A DNA stretch of 64,000 nt. It comes from Roseibium salinum (GTDB lineage: Bacteria; Pseudomonadota; Alphaproteobacteria; Rhizobiales; Stappiaceae). A program made the translations under genes and the position numbers. This document shows positions 27,397-39,878 of this stretch, piece after piece. The notes under the pieces are model-generated. The model was not told the DNA's origin and ran no database searches. It saw nothing but the letters and a program-made list of their open reading frames with translations. How positions within the stretch are numbered: position 1 is the stretch's first letter; the number at the start of each line of letters is the position of its first letter. The DNA is taken from positions 1 through 64,000 of the forward strand of contig NZ_JAPEVI010000003.1 in NCBI RefSeq assembly GCF_026240905.1. Direction: 5' to 3'.

Positions 27397-27943
27397 TCGT
27401 GTCTCCTGACTTCCGCACCGGCGCCGCACCGGTGAAAGATACGCAAAACGTTAACTCTTTATTAACCCATAAGCCTCGGGTGTTTCAACGACCCAGGGAG
27501 AGCGGTGGGCACGATACAACGCGAACCGGTGCTCCCAGAAGACAGATATCCCCTGCATTTTGCCGGATCTGCCGCTATGGTTAATCTGGAGCGGCTGCGG
27601 CCTGGGCGGAAAAGCGGGGCCGAGGGGATGAAAAACGGCTCGCCGCGTCCGGACCGGGACCGGGATTTTGCCCTGTTTTTCTTCAAGGGCGCGATTTTTA
27701 GCAATGAAGATGGAGCCGGATGCCTTCCCGCGCGTTGTTCTTGCGAACTGACGCGTGAGCGGAAGACCGGTCCGGAACCTGCCTTCGATCTGAGCGTGTG
27801 TTCTGACGGCTCTTCGCGTTGCGCGAAGTTTGCCCACAGGACTGCCCTGAGGCTGCCGCACGGCCGTCGAAGGATCGCCGCAGTCGCAGGGTTAGGTCGA
27901 ACAGGACGAGGCAGGACTAAAGAGGTCACCTCAAGAGGGAAAA
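27397..27943. other. Divergent intergenic region of coiled-coil and OmpA-like genes
   Basis: About 550 bases separate two divergent genes and must contain both promoters. An AT-rich spot lies at 27430-27470 close to the coiled-coil gene. Open frames on both strands here have no start signal or family match. I see no RNA gene or repeat. Confidence 0.5.
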
Positions 27944-30044
27944 ATGAAAACGAAACACTTGCGAAACTCAACTGCACTGGCCGTGGTCCTTGCCATGACC
28001 CTGCAGATGCTGCCGAACGCATCCTTCGCTCAGGAGAGGGAAGTTGATTGCGAAGCCAATCCGGAAGCCTGCGAGCAGCCTGCTCCGCCTGCAGAGAAAA
28101 CCCCACCCGCGAAAGGCAAGCCGGCCGAGGAGGCGCCCCCGGCGGCTGAGCAAGCCCCCGAGGCGGCGGTGCCCGACAAGGAGCCCGCCAGGAAGCCGGT
28201 CCCCCAGGAGCCCGCCAAAAAGCCTGAAGCGGTGCAACCGGCGCCGGAGCAAGTAGCCCCGGCCGAAAAAGCACCGGTAGAAGAAGCGCCGGCGGAACAG
28301 GCCCCATCGACCATGGAGGCCCCCGAAGCGGCGCCGCCGCCTGTCGAGCAGCCTGCCGAGGAACCGGCGCCTGAGGAAACTGCACCTGTAGAGGAAGCTC
28401 CCGCCGAAGAGGTTCCTGCCCAAGAACCGGCCACTGACGAAGCCGCTCCGGCAGAGGAAGCTCCGGCAGAGGAAGCCCCCGCCGAAGAAGCCCCGGTAGA
28501 AGAGACGCCGGCGGAAGAAGCTCCGGTGGAGGAAGCCCCGGTGGAAGAAGCTCCGCCGACGCTGGAGGCTCCCGAAACGGAGCAGCCGGCGGAAGAGCAG
28601 CCTGCCGAGGAGCCGGCGCCTGAGGAAACGGCTCCGGCGGAAGAAACAGTCACCGACGAGGTACCTGCTGAAAAGCCCGCCGTCGAAGAGCCGGCCACTG
28701 ACGAAGCCGCTCCGGAGGACGAGGCTCCTGCCGAGGAAACGGCGCCTGCGGCCGAAGAGGTTCCGGTGCCTTCGGAAGCCCCTGAGGAAACGACGGAGCA
28801 GTCCGCCGAAGAGCCTGCGGCGGAAGAAGCTCCTGCGGAAGACACGGCCCCGACGGACGAACAGTCTGCCGACGAGTTGCCCGTTGACGAGACCCAGACC
28901 GAAGAAACCCAGACTGAAGAAGCGCCGGCCGAAGAAACACCCACTGAAGAAACGCAGGTCAAGGAGCCCGAGGAGCTCAGCGAGCCGGCCAGGGCGCTGA
29001 AGGAAGAGACCGGCCAGCCGATGCAAACGCAGGCCGTTGAGGAGCGGTTGGAGCCCGCTGCCGTGGTGTCCGACGACTTCACCGAGGCGGAGCAGACCAC
29101 GCTTCAGGCCCAGGAGGAGGAAAGGCGCGAAGATGCGCGTGACCATCGCCTGGAACTTCTCGGCGCGGCGGCCGTCGGCGTGGCTGTCGGTGCGCTGATC
29201 CCGGCCCTCGGCGGCAGGGTCGTCGAGGACCAGGGCGACCGGATCATCGTCGAGCGTGACGACGGCTATTACATCCACAAGGACGAAAGCAGCCTGTTGC
29301 GCTACGGTGAAGCCGAATTCCGCGTCGAACGGCTGAGCCATGGGCGCACGCGCGAAACGGTCACCCGCGTCGACGGCACCCAGGTCGTGACGATCTCGCG
29401 ACACCGCCGGCTATGTCCTCTTCCGGTCCCGCATCCTGCCGGATGGCCGGGAATACGTTCTGATCGACAATTTGCACTACGACCCGCGGGACAGGTACTA
29501 CGATGTGCCGGACTACAGGGTGGATATTCCGCGCGATCACTACATCGTTCCGGCCGGACAGGTGGGCTACGAGACGATCTACGAGACCTTCGCGGCACCG
29601 CCGGTGGTCCAGCTCGATCACGGCTATTCGCTGCGCCAGGTTCGCGAGAGCGAGGAAGTCCGCGACATGGTCCGCAGGGTTGATCTCGACACGATCACCT
29701 TCAGCTCGGGCAGTGCCGTGGTCCGCGAAAGCCAGGTCCCACTCCTGGAAGACCTTGCCCGCGCCTCGATCGCGCTGATCGAGCAGGATCCGTCGACCGT
29801 TCTCCTGATCGAGGGCCACACCGACGCCGTCGGTTCGGAAGTCTCGAACCTGGCCCTGTCGGACCGCCGTGCCGAGACCGTCGGCCGGATCCTGTCGGAC
29901 GTCTATGACGTGCCGCCGGAAAACATGGTGATCCAGGGTTATGGCGAGCAGTATCTGAAGGTCGAGACAGAGGGCCCGGACGAACGCAACCGCCGCGTCA
30001 CGCTCCGCAACATCACACCGCTGCTGAGCGCCAAAAAGCAGTAG
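27944..30044 (+). pseudogene. OmpA-family protein with Pro/Glu/Ala repeat stalk, frameshifted
   Basis: A signal peptide (about 1-29, ending NASFA) is followed by about 330 residues of degenerate APAEEAP repeats, a short hydrophobic stretch (AAAVGVAVGALIPALGG) and a C-terminal OmpA peptidoglycan-binding domain with LIEGHTDAVGSEVSNLALSD and RAETVGRIL. The frame breaks near 29396: the sequence after VVTIS moves to another frame for YVLFRSRILPDG and all of the OmpA domain. One extra base, or a two-base loss in a CG repeat, explains it. Repaired, it would be about 700 residues. It could be an error or a truncated protein lacking the anchor. The repeats suggest a periplasm-spanning stalk. Confidence 0.85.
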
Positions 30045-30101
30045 GCGATGGATAGCTTCGGCGGTGCCAGCCACCGCCGGGGCCTTGCGGAGGATACAAG
30101 C

Positions 30102-30135
30102 ACCGCGCTGCCACTCATACGGCAGCGCGGTTTTT
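30102..30135 (+). terminator. Terminator after the OmpA-like gene
   Basis: A perfect 11-bp stem (ACCGCGCTGCC and complement) with an 8-base loop is followed directly by five T residues. Confidence 0.9.
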
Positions 30136-30287
30136 CGTCATCTGATCTGTGCAGTTCGAATGAATGGAGTGTTCGCTGCGCTCACGCTGACGTCTGGGAT
30201 CCAGAAATCATTCGCGCCGAAGGCGCGGCTTCAACTTCCAACCACAACAGGCGCGTTGCTCAGAGCCTAGCTGCACCGCGATGTGAC

Positions 30288-30542
30288 TCAGATCCCGGAA
30301 TTTCCACCCGGACCGGCCGCGGGCTTCTTCCGCCGGGTCAGTCGGAGGCTGACGATAAAGCAGATGACCGCGATGATCACCGCCAGCGCGGGAGCGATCG
30401 TAAAGGCGACGCCCATGGCAAGACCGCCGTCGCGGTCCGGTCCGTCGATCGCCACGACGATCGGGTAGATAACCACCACGGAGCCGATATAGCCGATCAC
30501 CAACCCGGCGACCGCACCCAGAATAGCCCAAACCACCCGCAT
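30288..30542 (-). CDS. Small membrane protein
   Basis: An 84-residue protein with two to three hydrophobic segments (VVWAILGAVAGLVIGYIGSV and TIAPALAVIIAVICFIVSL) and a basic, Gly-rich tail. GGGGAGG sits 5 bases before the ATG at 30542; a longer frame lacks this site. Segment 1 has Gly-x3-Gly spacing that favours helix packing. I recognise no family. It is isolated, downstream of the OmpA terminator and upstream of GIY-YIG on the same strand. Confidence 0.65.
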   Translation of the reverse strand: MRVVWAILGAVAGLVIGYIGSVVVIYPIVVAIDGPDRDGGLAMGVAFTIAPALAVIIAVICFIVSLRLTRRKKPAAGPGGNSGI

Positions 30543-30773
30543 GACAGCCTCCCCGGCAAAAGTGCCTTTGGGGAGAGTAGCCTGCAACGGGAATTCGAGG
30601 AAGCGGATACGCGAGGCTGTGTCACAAACGCGGGCGGACATCCCGGGGCCAGTTCCGCGGCCACATCGCTACCAGCGTGGACGCATACTAAGGCACAGCC
30701 CGACCATCCCCGAAACGGTTATCCCCGACCAGCGCAACGCGATCGGAGATCCAAACCACTTTTCCGCAAACAG

Positions 30774-31061
30774 CTACCGGTTAAGATCTTCGTACAAGTC
30801 CCGCCAATCGGGATTGAACTCTTCAATCGCCTGGATCTTCCATTCTCTCCGCCAGCGTTTCAGGCGCTTTTCGCGTGCAATGGCGAGGTCGGGGGCCTCG
30901 AAGCTTTCGTAGTAAACCAGCCGGGTCACATCATACCGCCGGGTGAACCCGCTTGCGGTCTTCTCACGATGCTCATGAATCCGCCGGGCGAGATCATTGG
31001 TCACGCCGGTATACAGCGTTCCCCGTTGCCGGCTGGCCAGAATATAGACAAAGAACGTCAT
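30774..31061 (-). CDS. GIY-YIG nuclease-like protein (YhbQ/UPF0213 type)
   Basis: A 95-residue single-domain protein. The GIY-YIG core is visible as FFVYILASRQRGTLYTGVTN, with the Arg/His catalytic region LARRIHEHREK and the following VTRLVYYESFE. These stand-alone proteins are common and weakly characterised, with possible DNA nicking activity. Copies are often found near repeats; here it is followed by a stretch of palindromic repeats at 31.0-31.5 kb. No toxin or integrase accompanies it. Confidence 0.9.
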   Translation of the reverse strand: MTFFVYILASRQRGTLYTGVTNDLARRIHEHREKTASGFTRRYDVTRLVYYESFEAPDLAIAREKRLKRWRREWKIQAIEEFNPDWRDLYEDLNR

Positions 31062-31525
31062 ATCGTTTTGTTGCGTGGATTAGATCCCCGATCAAGTCGG
31101 GGATGACTCCGGAGCGGAGGTGGGGCCGTGCCGCATGTCCTGTGGTCATGGAGGGCGTTACGCGGCATCTGATCGTTTCCCAGAGCGGATGTACAAAGGC
31201 ACGGCCGACCCAACCCCGAAGCAGTCATCCCCGACAAGCGGAGCGCGATCGGGGACCCATTGGATTCCAGAGCCGGTGAAGGGGAGCAGGGCCGGACGGT
31301 CTGCCACAGGTTAGCCTTCCTGCCGGTGGAAAGGGTGGATTAGATCCCCGATCAAGTCGGGATGACACCGGAGGGGGAGGCCGTGCCACATGTCCGGTGG
31401 TCATCGCGGACGTGACGTGGCATCTGATCGTTTCCAGAGCGGACGTACTAAGGCAGGGTCGAACCTGCCCGGAAAGCGGTCATCCCGCGCGAACCCGGTC
31501 AGGAGACGTGAGCAAACGAGCTTCT
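31062..31525. repeat. Cluster of palindromic repeats
   Basis: The gap between the GIY-YIG gene and uvrB contains repeated GATCCCCGATCAAGTCGGG units at about 31084 and 31344, and a related inverted pair around 31222-31258 (TCATCCCCGA with TCGGGGACC). Each forms a hairpin. Similar units occur as single hairpins at about 30710 and possibly at 35728. They resemble the dispersed extragenic palindromes of rhizobia. I see no gene here. Confidence 0.7.
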
Positions 31526-34393
<2,868 letters not shown>

Positions 34394-34685
34394 GGGCGCA
34401 ATATGGTCCGGTTCCGCGCGCGAGGAAAGGGGCCGGTTGCGGCTTTGTTCCGCTTTTTGCCACTTCCTGTCAGTCTCCTGACACAAGGTTGTCAGGAAGT
34501 GCGGCGGGCGCGGGCGGAAAACGGCTGCGTGGCCGGGCGGACGGGACGCGGGCTGCAAATCCCGTCCGGCCTTGAGACGGGTCCGGATTGCCGGGGCAGG
34601 GGGCCTTTTTGCCCAGCCATTCACTTATCTTGGGGGATCGGCTATCACTTGCCGGGAAAATCCATGGTTCCCGGGGATCAATGTC

Positions 34686-35585
34686 ATGGAAGACATAAGC
34701 AAAGCTTATGCAGCTCTGCGCCGCTACAGCGTCGAGCTTTGCGCCTTCGTGCTGGTTGCCAGGCACGGTCAGCTGTCGTCGGCGGCCAGGGCGCTGAACC
34801 TTTCCCAGCCGGGCCTCAGCCAGCGGATCAGGAACCTTGAAATATCGCTTGGCGCCGATCTCTTCAGGCGGGTGCACAGGGGCGTGGAACTGACGGAGGT
34901 CGGGGCGGATCTCTACGCCAGCGTCGCGCCGCCGCTCACGCAGCTCGCCGAGGCATTCGAGGAGTTCCAGCACCGCAAGGCCAGTCCCAGCCTGCTGGTT
35001 TCGGTGGACTACGCGTTTGCCGCCTTCTGGCTGCTGCCGCGCATCGCAAAACTGCGGGAAGCGTTTCATCCCCTCGACATTTCGGTTCTCACGTCCCAGA
35101 ACCCGACGGAACAGAACTCCCGCGACGCCGACCTGATCATCCGGATGGGCGAGGCAGGCAGCGAAGGCACGCGGTCCATCAAGCTGTTCGACGAAACGGT
35201 GTCAGCGGTCTGCAGCCCGGATTTCCTCAGGCGCCATCCGGATCTGAGGGGGCCGGAGGACCTGCTCAAGGTGCCGCTCCTGACCCTGAAGGCGCCGGCC
35301 AATGCCAACTGGTTCAACTGGAAGGAGTGGCTTGCCGGTTTCGGTGTCGGCGGCCGGGCGACGACGGAAGTCACCAGCCTGGACACCTACGACCTGGTCA
35401 TCCAGGCCGCCACGGAGGGCATCGGCGTGGCCCTCGGCTGGCACGGGCTGGTCGACGGCCTCATCGAGCGCGGGACCCTTGTGAAGGCCATTCCCCACGA
35501 AGCGACCAGCAATCGCGGCTATTTCCTGACCGTCGCCAGCGGCAACGGCGCGAAATTCGCGGAGCGGTTCGCCGGGTTCGCGTGA
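34686..35585 (+). CDS. LysR-family regulator, probably of choline-sulfate use
   Basis: A 299-residue LTTR: winged helix-turn-helix with ARHGQLSSAARALNLSQPGLSQ at the N-terminus, and a GcvA-like effector domain. The gene lies convergently next to choline-sulfatase betC, and LysR proteins at this position are known as choline-sulfate utilisation regulators. The residues FAAFWLLPRIAKLREAFHPL fit this subgroup, but that is from memory of the family. The ATG at 34686 follows a 38-codon open leader that is not part of the HTH. Its target promoters would include betC and possibly the binding protein at 37.8 kb. Confidence 0.82.
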   Translation: MEDISKAYAALRRYSVELCAFVLVARHGQLSSAARALNLSQPGLSQRIRNLEISLGADLFRRVHRGVELTEVGADLYASVAPPLTQLAEAFEEFQHRKASPSLLVSVDYAFAAFWLLPRIAKLREAFHPLDISVLTSQNPTEQNSRDADLIIRMGEAGSEGTRSIKLFDETVSAVCSPDFLRRHPDLRGPEDLLKVPLLTLKAPANANWFNWKEWLAGFGVGGRATTEVTSLDTYDLVIQAATEGIGVALGWHGLVDGLIERGTLVKAIPHEATSNRGYFLTVASGNGAKFAERFAGFA

Positions 35586-35727
35586 CGGGGATGAGTGCCG
35601 ATCCGAGGCTGTTGGCTGCCGGGGTGGGACCTTAACTCCCAGGCGCTCACCAATGTGTCACTCCGGACAGGCGCTGATGGACTCATTGTTGAGCCGTCTT
35701 TTCAAAGACCGGCGCTCTGGAAACGAG

Positions 35728-35765
35728 TGGGTCCCGGGCCTCACTTCGTTCGCCCGGGATGACCC
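35728..35765. repeat. Palindromic repeat between LysR gene and betC
   Basis: GGGTCCCGGGC and GCCCGGGATGACC form an imperfect inverted repeat around a short loop. It sits in the convergent gap and may serve as a terminator. It is related in design to the other palindromes in the window. Confidence 0.55.
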
Positions 35766-35786
35766 CTTGCCAAAGCCGCCGTCCGC

Positions 35787-37303
35787 TCACTCCCCGCGCG
35801 GATATCGCTGGCTCGCCTCGACCTCGTTCAGGTCCATGTGGTTGCGCATGTAGCGTTCGGAGGCCTTTTGCAGGGGCTGGTAGTCCCAGGGGAAATAGGC
35901 ACCGTTTCGAAGCGCCTCGTAGACGACCCAGCGGCGGGCCTGGGACTGTCGGACCTCCGCGTCGAAACCGGCCATGTCCCATTTGCCGGCGACGGCATCG
36001 GCAAAGCGCGCGGCGACCCCTGCATGGGCCTGGTCGGCGGCGAGATTGGTGAGTTCGTGCGGGTCGTCCGCCAGGTTGAAAAGCAGCGGCGGGTCGAGTT
36101 CGCAATGGATGTACTTCCAGTCGCCTTCGCGGATGCCGACCAGCGGCGCGTAGGAGGCTTCCGCCGCGTATTCCATCAGGACGGGGAGGCGCGCGCCTCG
36201 CCCCGTGCCAGCGGCACCAGGCTTTCGCCATCGGTCCAGGGCATGATCTCGCTCATGTCGATGCCGGCAAGGTCGCAGACGGTCGGCAGCACGTCGAGCG
36301 TACTGACGGGAGTGGCGATATGCGCGGGCGCCAGGTCCTTGTCGGCGACCATCAGCGGCACGCGGGCGGAGCCCTCGAAGAAGTTCATCTTGAACCACAG
36401 GCCGCGCTCGCCGAGCATGTCGCCGTGGTCGGACACGAACAGGATGGTGGTGTCGTCCGCAAGGTCCATGGCCTCGAGTGCATGCAGGATCTCGCCGATC
36501 TTTTCGTCGAGATAGGTGATGTTGGCGAAATAGGCGCGGCGCGAGCCGCGGATGTCCTCGTCGGTGATGTTGAACTTGCGCCAGTCATTGGCGTCGAAGA
36601 TGCGTTTCGAATGCGGGTCGTGCTCCTCATAGTCCATAGCCGGAACCTGAGGCAGCAGGTGCTCGCAGTCCTCGTAGAGATCCCAGTACCGCTTGCGGGC
36701 CACATAAGGATCGTGCGGATGGGTGAAGCTGACGGTCAGGCAGAAGGGCCGGTCATATTTGCCCCGGCCGTAATCGTGGATCTTGCGCACCGCCTGGAAG
36801 GCGACGTCGTCGTCATATTCCATCTGGTTGGAGATTTCGGCGACGCCGGCCCCGGTGACCGAGCCCATGTTGTGGTACCACCAGTCGATGCGCTCGCCCG
36901 GCTTGCGATAGTCCGGCGTCCAGCCGAAATCGGCGGGGTAGATATCTGTAGTCAGGCGTTCCTCGAGGCCGTGCAACTGGTCCGGGCCGACGAAATGCAT
37001 CTTGCCGGACAGGCAGGTGGCGTAGCCGGCGCGGCGCAGGTGGTGGGCATAGGTGGGAATGTCCGAGGCGAACTCGGCCGCGTTGTCGTAGACGCCCGTG
37101 CGGCGCGGCAACTGGCCGGACATGAAGCTCGCCCGACCCGGCGCGCACAGGGGCGAGGCCGTGTAGGTGTTCTCGAACCTCACCGAACGGTCCGCCAGTT
37201 TCTTCAGGTTGGGTGCGTGAAGAAAATCCGCCGGACCGTCGGGAAACAGGGTCCCGTTCAACTGGTCCACCATCAGGATCAGGATGTTTTTCGGGTTGGT
37301 CAT
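35787..37303 (-). pseudogene. betC: Choline-sulfatase, frameshifted
   Basis: BetC hydrolyses choline-O-sulfate to choline, feeding betaine synthesis. The sulfatase signature CAPGRASF with the Cys to be converted to formylglycine is intact, as are ILMVDQLNG and HGDMLGERGLWFKM. The frame stops after ARGEARASPS at 36176. The missing C-terminal third (PVLMEYAAEASYAPLVG through RYPRGE) is found in the shifted frame down to 35787. Adding one C to the run near 36190 restores ARASPVLMEY exactly and gives about 505 residues, the normal length. So this is either a homopolymer error or a recent inactivation. The start at 37303 has GAGGAAGG before it. It converges with the LysR gene and is divergent from the binding-protein gene. 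Confidence 0.85.
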
Positions 37304-37654
37304 GGAGGCCTTCCTCAGTTGTGCCCGGCCAGGCGCAGAGGCCGGTTTGTCAGTAGCCATCGCGCAGGAAACCAGCCTTTTCCATAGAGAGTTCGTTATG
37401 CAAGGTATAACCGGTGCTTATGCGACCTTGCCCCTGCGGACCTGCCGCCGCAGGGCGGGCGGCGAAGCCGGGCGATAACCCGAACCGGGCCGGGCGGCGA
37501 AAGTGTTCCTTAAGTCAAGAACATGAAGACAGTCTGTCCGGCCGTCCGGACGCAAGTTCCGCCCAGTTGCTCCCCAAGAAGATGCGAGTGTTCCGGTGCG
37601 ATCACGAGTGCCTCATCGTGCCGGCAGGCCACTGTTCGCGGCAACGAGTATTTT

Positions 37655-37678
37655 TTTTGATTGAGCAATCAATCAAAA
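37655..37678. promoter_or_regulatory. BetI-like operator overlapping a promoter
   Basis: TTTTGATTGA, four spacer bases GCAA, then TCAATCAAAA: a perfect 10-bp inverted repeat. The inner TTGATTGA-N4-TCAATCAA matches the general shape of BetI sites upstream of bet genes. A TTGAGC -35 at 37661 and TATGTT -10 at 37683 (spacer 16) overlap it, so a repressor bound here would block the promoter of the binding-protein gene at 37819. It lies in the divergent gap with betC. That BetI is the binder is inference; no betI gene is in this window. Confidence 0.6.
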
Positions 37679-37818
37679 TCATTATGTTAAATCAGGTTTT
37701 CAGTTGCCGGGCATCAAGGAGGACGCATAATCTTTTTGTCCGCCAATAAATTTACGCGACGTAGCCTCAGCACACGCGAAGCCACAACACGCGAAGCCAC
37801 AAGAAGGGGAACAGGGAA

Positions 37819-39393
37819 ATGAGCATTCTTCATCATCCAACCAGACAGTCCGGTATAAGCCGGCGCAGCATCCTGCAGGGCGCGACGGCTCTCGGGGCCG
37901 CTGCCTTCGCAGGTCCGTTCGCGGTGGGCCCGGCTGCGGCGCAGCCCAAAAAGGGCGGGACCCTGCGCGTCGGGATCGCCGCCGGAAACACCAACGAGAA
38001 CTATGATCCGGGCACCTGGGACAACGTCTATGTCCAGGTCTTCGCCACCGCCCGCCACGGCTATCTGGTGGAAATAGCCGCGGACGGCTCGCTGGTCGGC
38101 GAAGTTGCGGAAAGCTGGGAGGCTTCTCCCGACGCCAAGGAATGGACCTTCAAGATCCGCCAGGGTGTCGAATATCACAGCGGCGGCACGGTGACGCCGG
38201 ACGACGTGGTGGCCTCGATCAACCACCACCGCGGCGACCAGAGCACCTCGGCCGCCAAGCCCTTCGTCAGCCCGATCACCGACATCAAGGCTGACGGTGA
38301 AACGGTCGTGGTCACGCTGGAAGCGGGCAATGCCGACTTCCCCTACGTGGTCAGCGACTATCACCTGCCGATCATGAAGTCCCAGGACGGCAAGATCGAC
38401 CCGACGAGCAGCGACGGCTGCGGCCCCTACCAGGTCACGAACTACGAGCCGGGGGTGATCGCCGAACTGACCCGCAACCCCAATTACTGGAAGACGGACC
38501 GGGCCCATTTCGACGCCGTCAAGCTTCTGACCATCGTCGACCCCGCGGCGCGCCAGTCGGCCCTTCTCACCGGCAATGTCGACGTCATCGACCAGGTCGA
38601 CCTGAAGACCGTCAGCCTGTTCGAGCGGTCGCCGAATGTCAGGATCCTGTCGACCACGGGCACCCAGCATTACACGTTCGCGATGGACACACGCGCAGCG
38701 CCCTTCAACGACAACAACGTCCGCATGGCCCTGAAGCACGCGGTCAACCGCCAGGAACTGCTCGACAAGATCCTGTTCGGCTACGGCTCGATCGGCAACG
38801 ATCACCCGATCAGCCCGTCGAACCGCTTCTATGCGGAAGACCTGGAGCAGACCAGCTACGATCCGGACAAGGCGAAATACTATCTGAAGCAGGCCGGCCT
38901 CGACTCGCTGAAGGTGAAACTGTCGGCGGCCGAAGCGGCCTTCGGCGGCGCGGTCGACGCGGCGGTGCTTTATTCCAGCAGCGCGGAAGCTGCCGGAATT
39001 GAAATCCAGCCGGTGCGCGAGCCGAATGACGGCTACTGGTCGGACGTGTGGATGAAGAAGCCGTTCAGCGCCGTCTACTGGGGCGGGCGGCCGACGGAAG
39101 ACTGGATGTTCTCCGTCGCCTACGCCTCGGGCGCGCCCTGGAACGACACATTCTGGGAGCACGAGCGCTTCAACGAGCTTCTCATCAAGGCCCGCTCGGA
39201 ACTCGACGAGGCCAAGCGCGCGGAGATGTACCGGGAGATGCAGAACCTGGTGCGCACCGAGGGCGGCGTGGTCGTTCCGATGTTCGCCAGCTACGTGATG
39301 GCTCTCAACGACAAGGTCCAGCATCCCGAAACCGTCGGCGCCAACTGGACCCTCGACGGCTTCCGCGCCATTGAGCGCTGGTGGTTCGCGTAA
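37819..39393 (+). CDS. ABC transporter solute-binding protein (family 5, peptide/opine type)
   Basis: A 524-residue extracytoplasmic binding protein. The twin-arginine signal SRRSILQGATALGAAA is followed by GGTLRVGIAAGN, the beginning of family 5 proteins, and WTFKIRQGVEYHSGG, LTRNPNYWK and YREMQNLVRTEGGVVVPMF typical for the family. Such proteins deliver peptides, nickel, opines or other small compounds to an importer. No permease or ATPase gene follows, so it may work with a distant transporter. The BetI-like operator upstream and the neighbouring choline-sulfatase point to a choline-related ligand (inference). A purine-rich GGGGAACAGGGAA precedes the ATG. Confidence 0.92.
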   Translation: MSILHHPTRQSGISRRSILQGATALGAAAFAGPFAVGPAAAQPKKGGTLRVGIAAGNTNENYDPGTWDNVYVQVFATARHGYLVEIAADGSLVGEVAESWEASPDAKEWTFKIRQGVEYHSGGTVTPDDVVASINHHRGDQSTSAAKPFVSPITDIKADGETVVVTLEAGNADFPYVVSDYHLPIMKSQDGKIDPTSSDGCGPYQVTNYEPGVIAELTRNPNYWKTDRAHFDAVKLLTIVDPAARQSALLTGNVDVIDQVDLKTVSLFERSPNVRILSTTGTQHYTFAMDTRAAPFNDNNVRMALKHAVNRQELLDKILFGYGSIGNDHPISPSNRFYAEDLEQTSYDPDKAKYYLKQAGLDSLKVKLSAAEAAFGGAVDAAVLYSSSAEAAGIEIQPVREPNDGYWSDVWMKKPFSAVYWGGRPTEDWMFSVAYASGAPWNDTFWEHERFNELLIKARSELDEAKRAEMYREMQNLVRTEGGVVVPMFASYVMALNDKVQHPETVGANWTLDGFRAIERWWFA

Positions 39394-39426
39394 CAGGCGA
39401 GACGCCCGGTCACATCGACGTTCAAA

Positions 39427-39800
39427 TCAGAGGGGCGTGCAGCTTTGCGCGCCCCTTCGTCATTTGGCAGACCTTCTCCTCGTCCTCCCGGCCAAGCGCA
39501 GCGCGCGCCGGGACCGGAGAGCCACGGGGCTTTCCATTTTGTCCGGGAGGTCTCGCCCCCGATCCCGGATCTCCGCTTCGCTTCGTCCGGGAGGACGATG
39601 GAAGGGTAGTGCATTGTCGGCAACTCAGAGGGAGGCGCGGCTTTGCGGGTCCCTCAGTCATGTGGCAACCCTTTTCGTCATCCCGGCCAAGCGTAGCGCG
39701 AGCCGGGATCGGAGAGCCACAGGGCTTTCCATTTTGTCCGGGAGGTCTCGGCTCCCCGATCCCGGATCTCCGCTTCGCTTCGTCCGGGAGGACGACGGAG
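39427..39800. repeat. Tandem ~198-bp duplication with hairpins
   Basis: Two diverged copies, starting at 39427 and 39625, begin with TCAGAGG and each contain CCCGGCCAAGCG, GGGCTTTCCATTTTGTCCGG and GATCCCGGATCTCCGCTTCG blocks in the same order. The last block is an inverted repeat by itself. A single related copy is present at 54289-54331. No coding function is visible. Either copy may help terminate the binding-protein transcript. Confidence 0.8.
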
Positions 39801-39819
39801 AGGCAGTGGAAATTGCCTC

Positions 39820-39850
39820 TTGACCTGGAGTGCACTCCAACCTGTAGGTG
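39820..39850 (+). promoter_or_regulatory. MerR-type promoter with palindromic operator
   Basis: TTGACC at 39820 is followed by the perfect palindrome TGGAGTGCACTCCA (39826-39839). A -10-like TAGGTG lies at 39845, giving a 19-base spacer that is typical of MerR-regulated promoters (TGTAGG at 39843 would make it 17). The MerR gene starts at 39879, so it probably regulates itself and the downstream decarboxylase-like gene. The palindrome resembles those of NmlR/AdhR-type regulators. Confidence 0.7.
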
Positions 39851-39878
39851 AAGGAAATCGCCCTGTTCGGAGACAGTC

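Noticed and set aside
27968..29404. Minus-strand frames of over 350 residues opposite the OmpA-like gene
   Set aside because: They are Ser/Ala/Gly or Arg/Leu/Phe-rich mirrors of the Pro/Glu/Ala repeats and have no start signal.
30700..31505. Possible attachment site or integron
   Set aside because: There is no integrase and the repeats are short extragenic palindromes.
37714..39324. 536-codon minus-strand frame opposite the binding-protein gene
   Set aside because: The composition is not protein-like and the plus strand has a Tat signal and a family 5 fold.
39427..39800. Possible CRISPR array or direct-repeat locus
   Set aside because: Only two long diverged copies exist, with no regular spacers and no cas genes.
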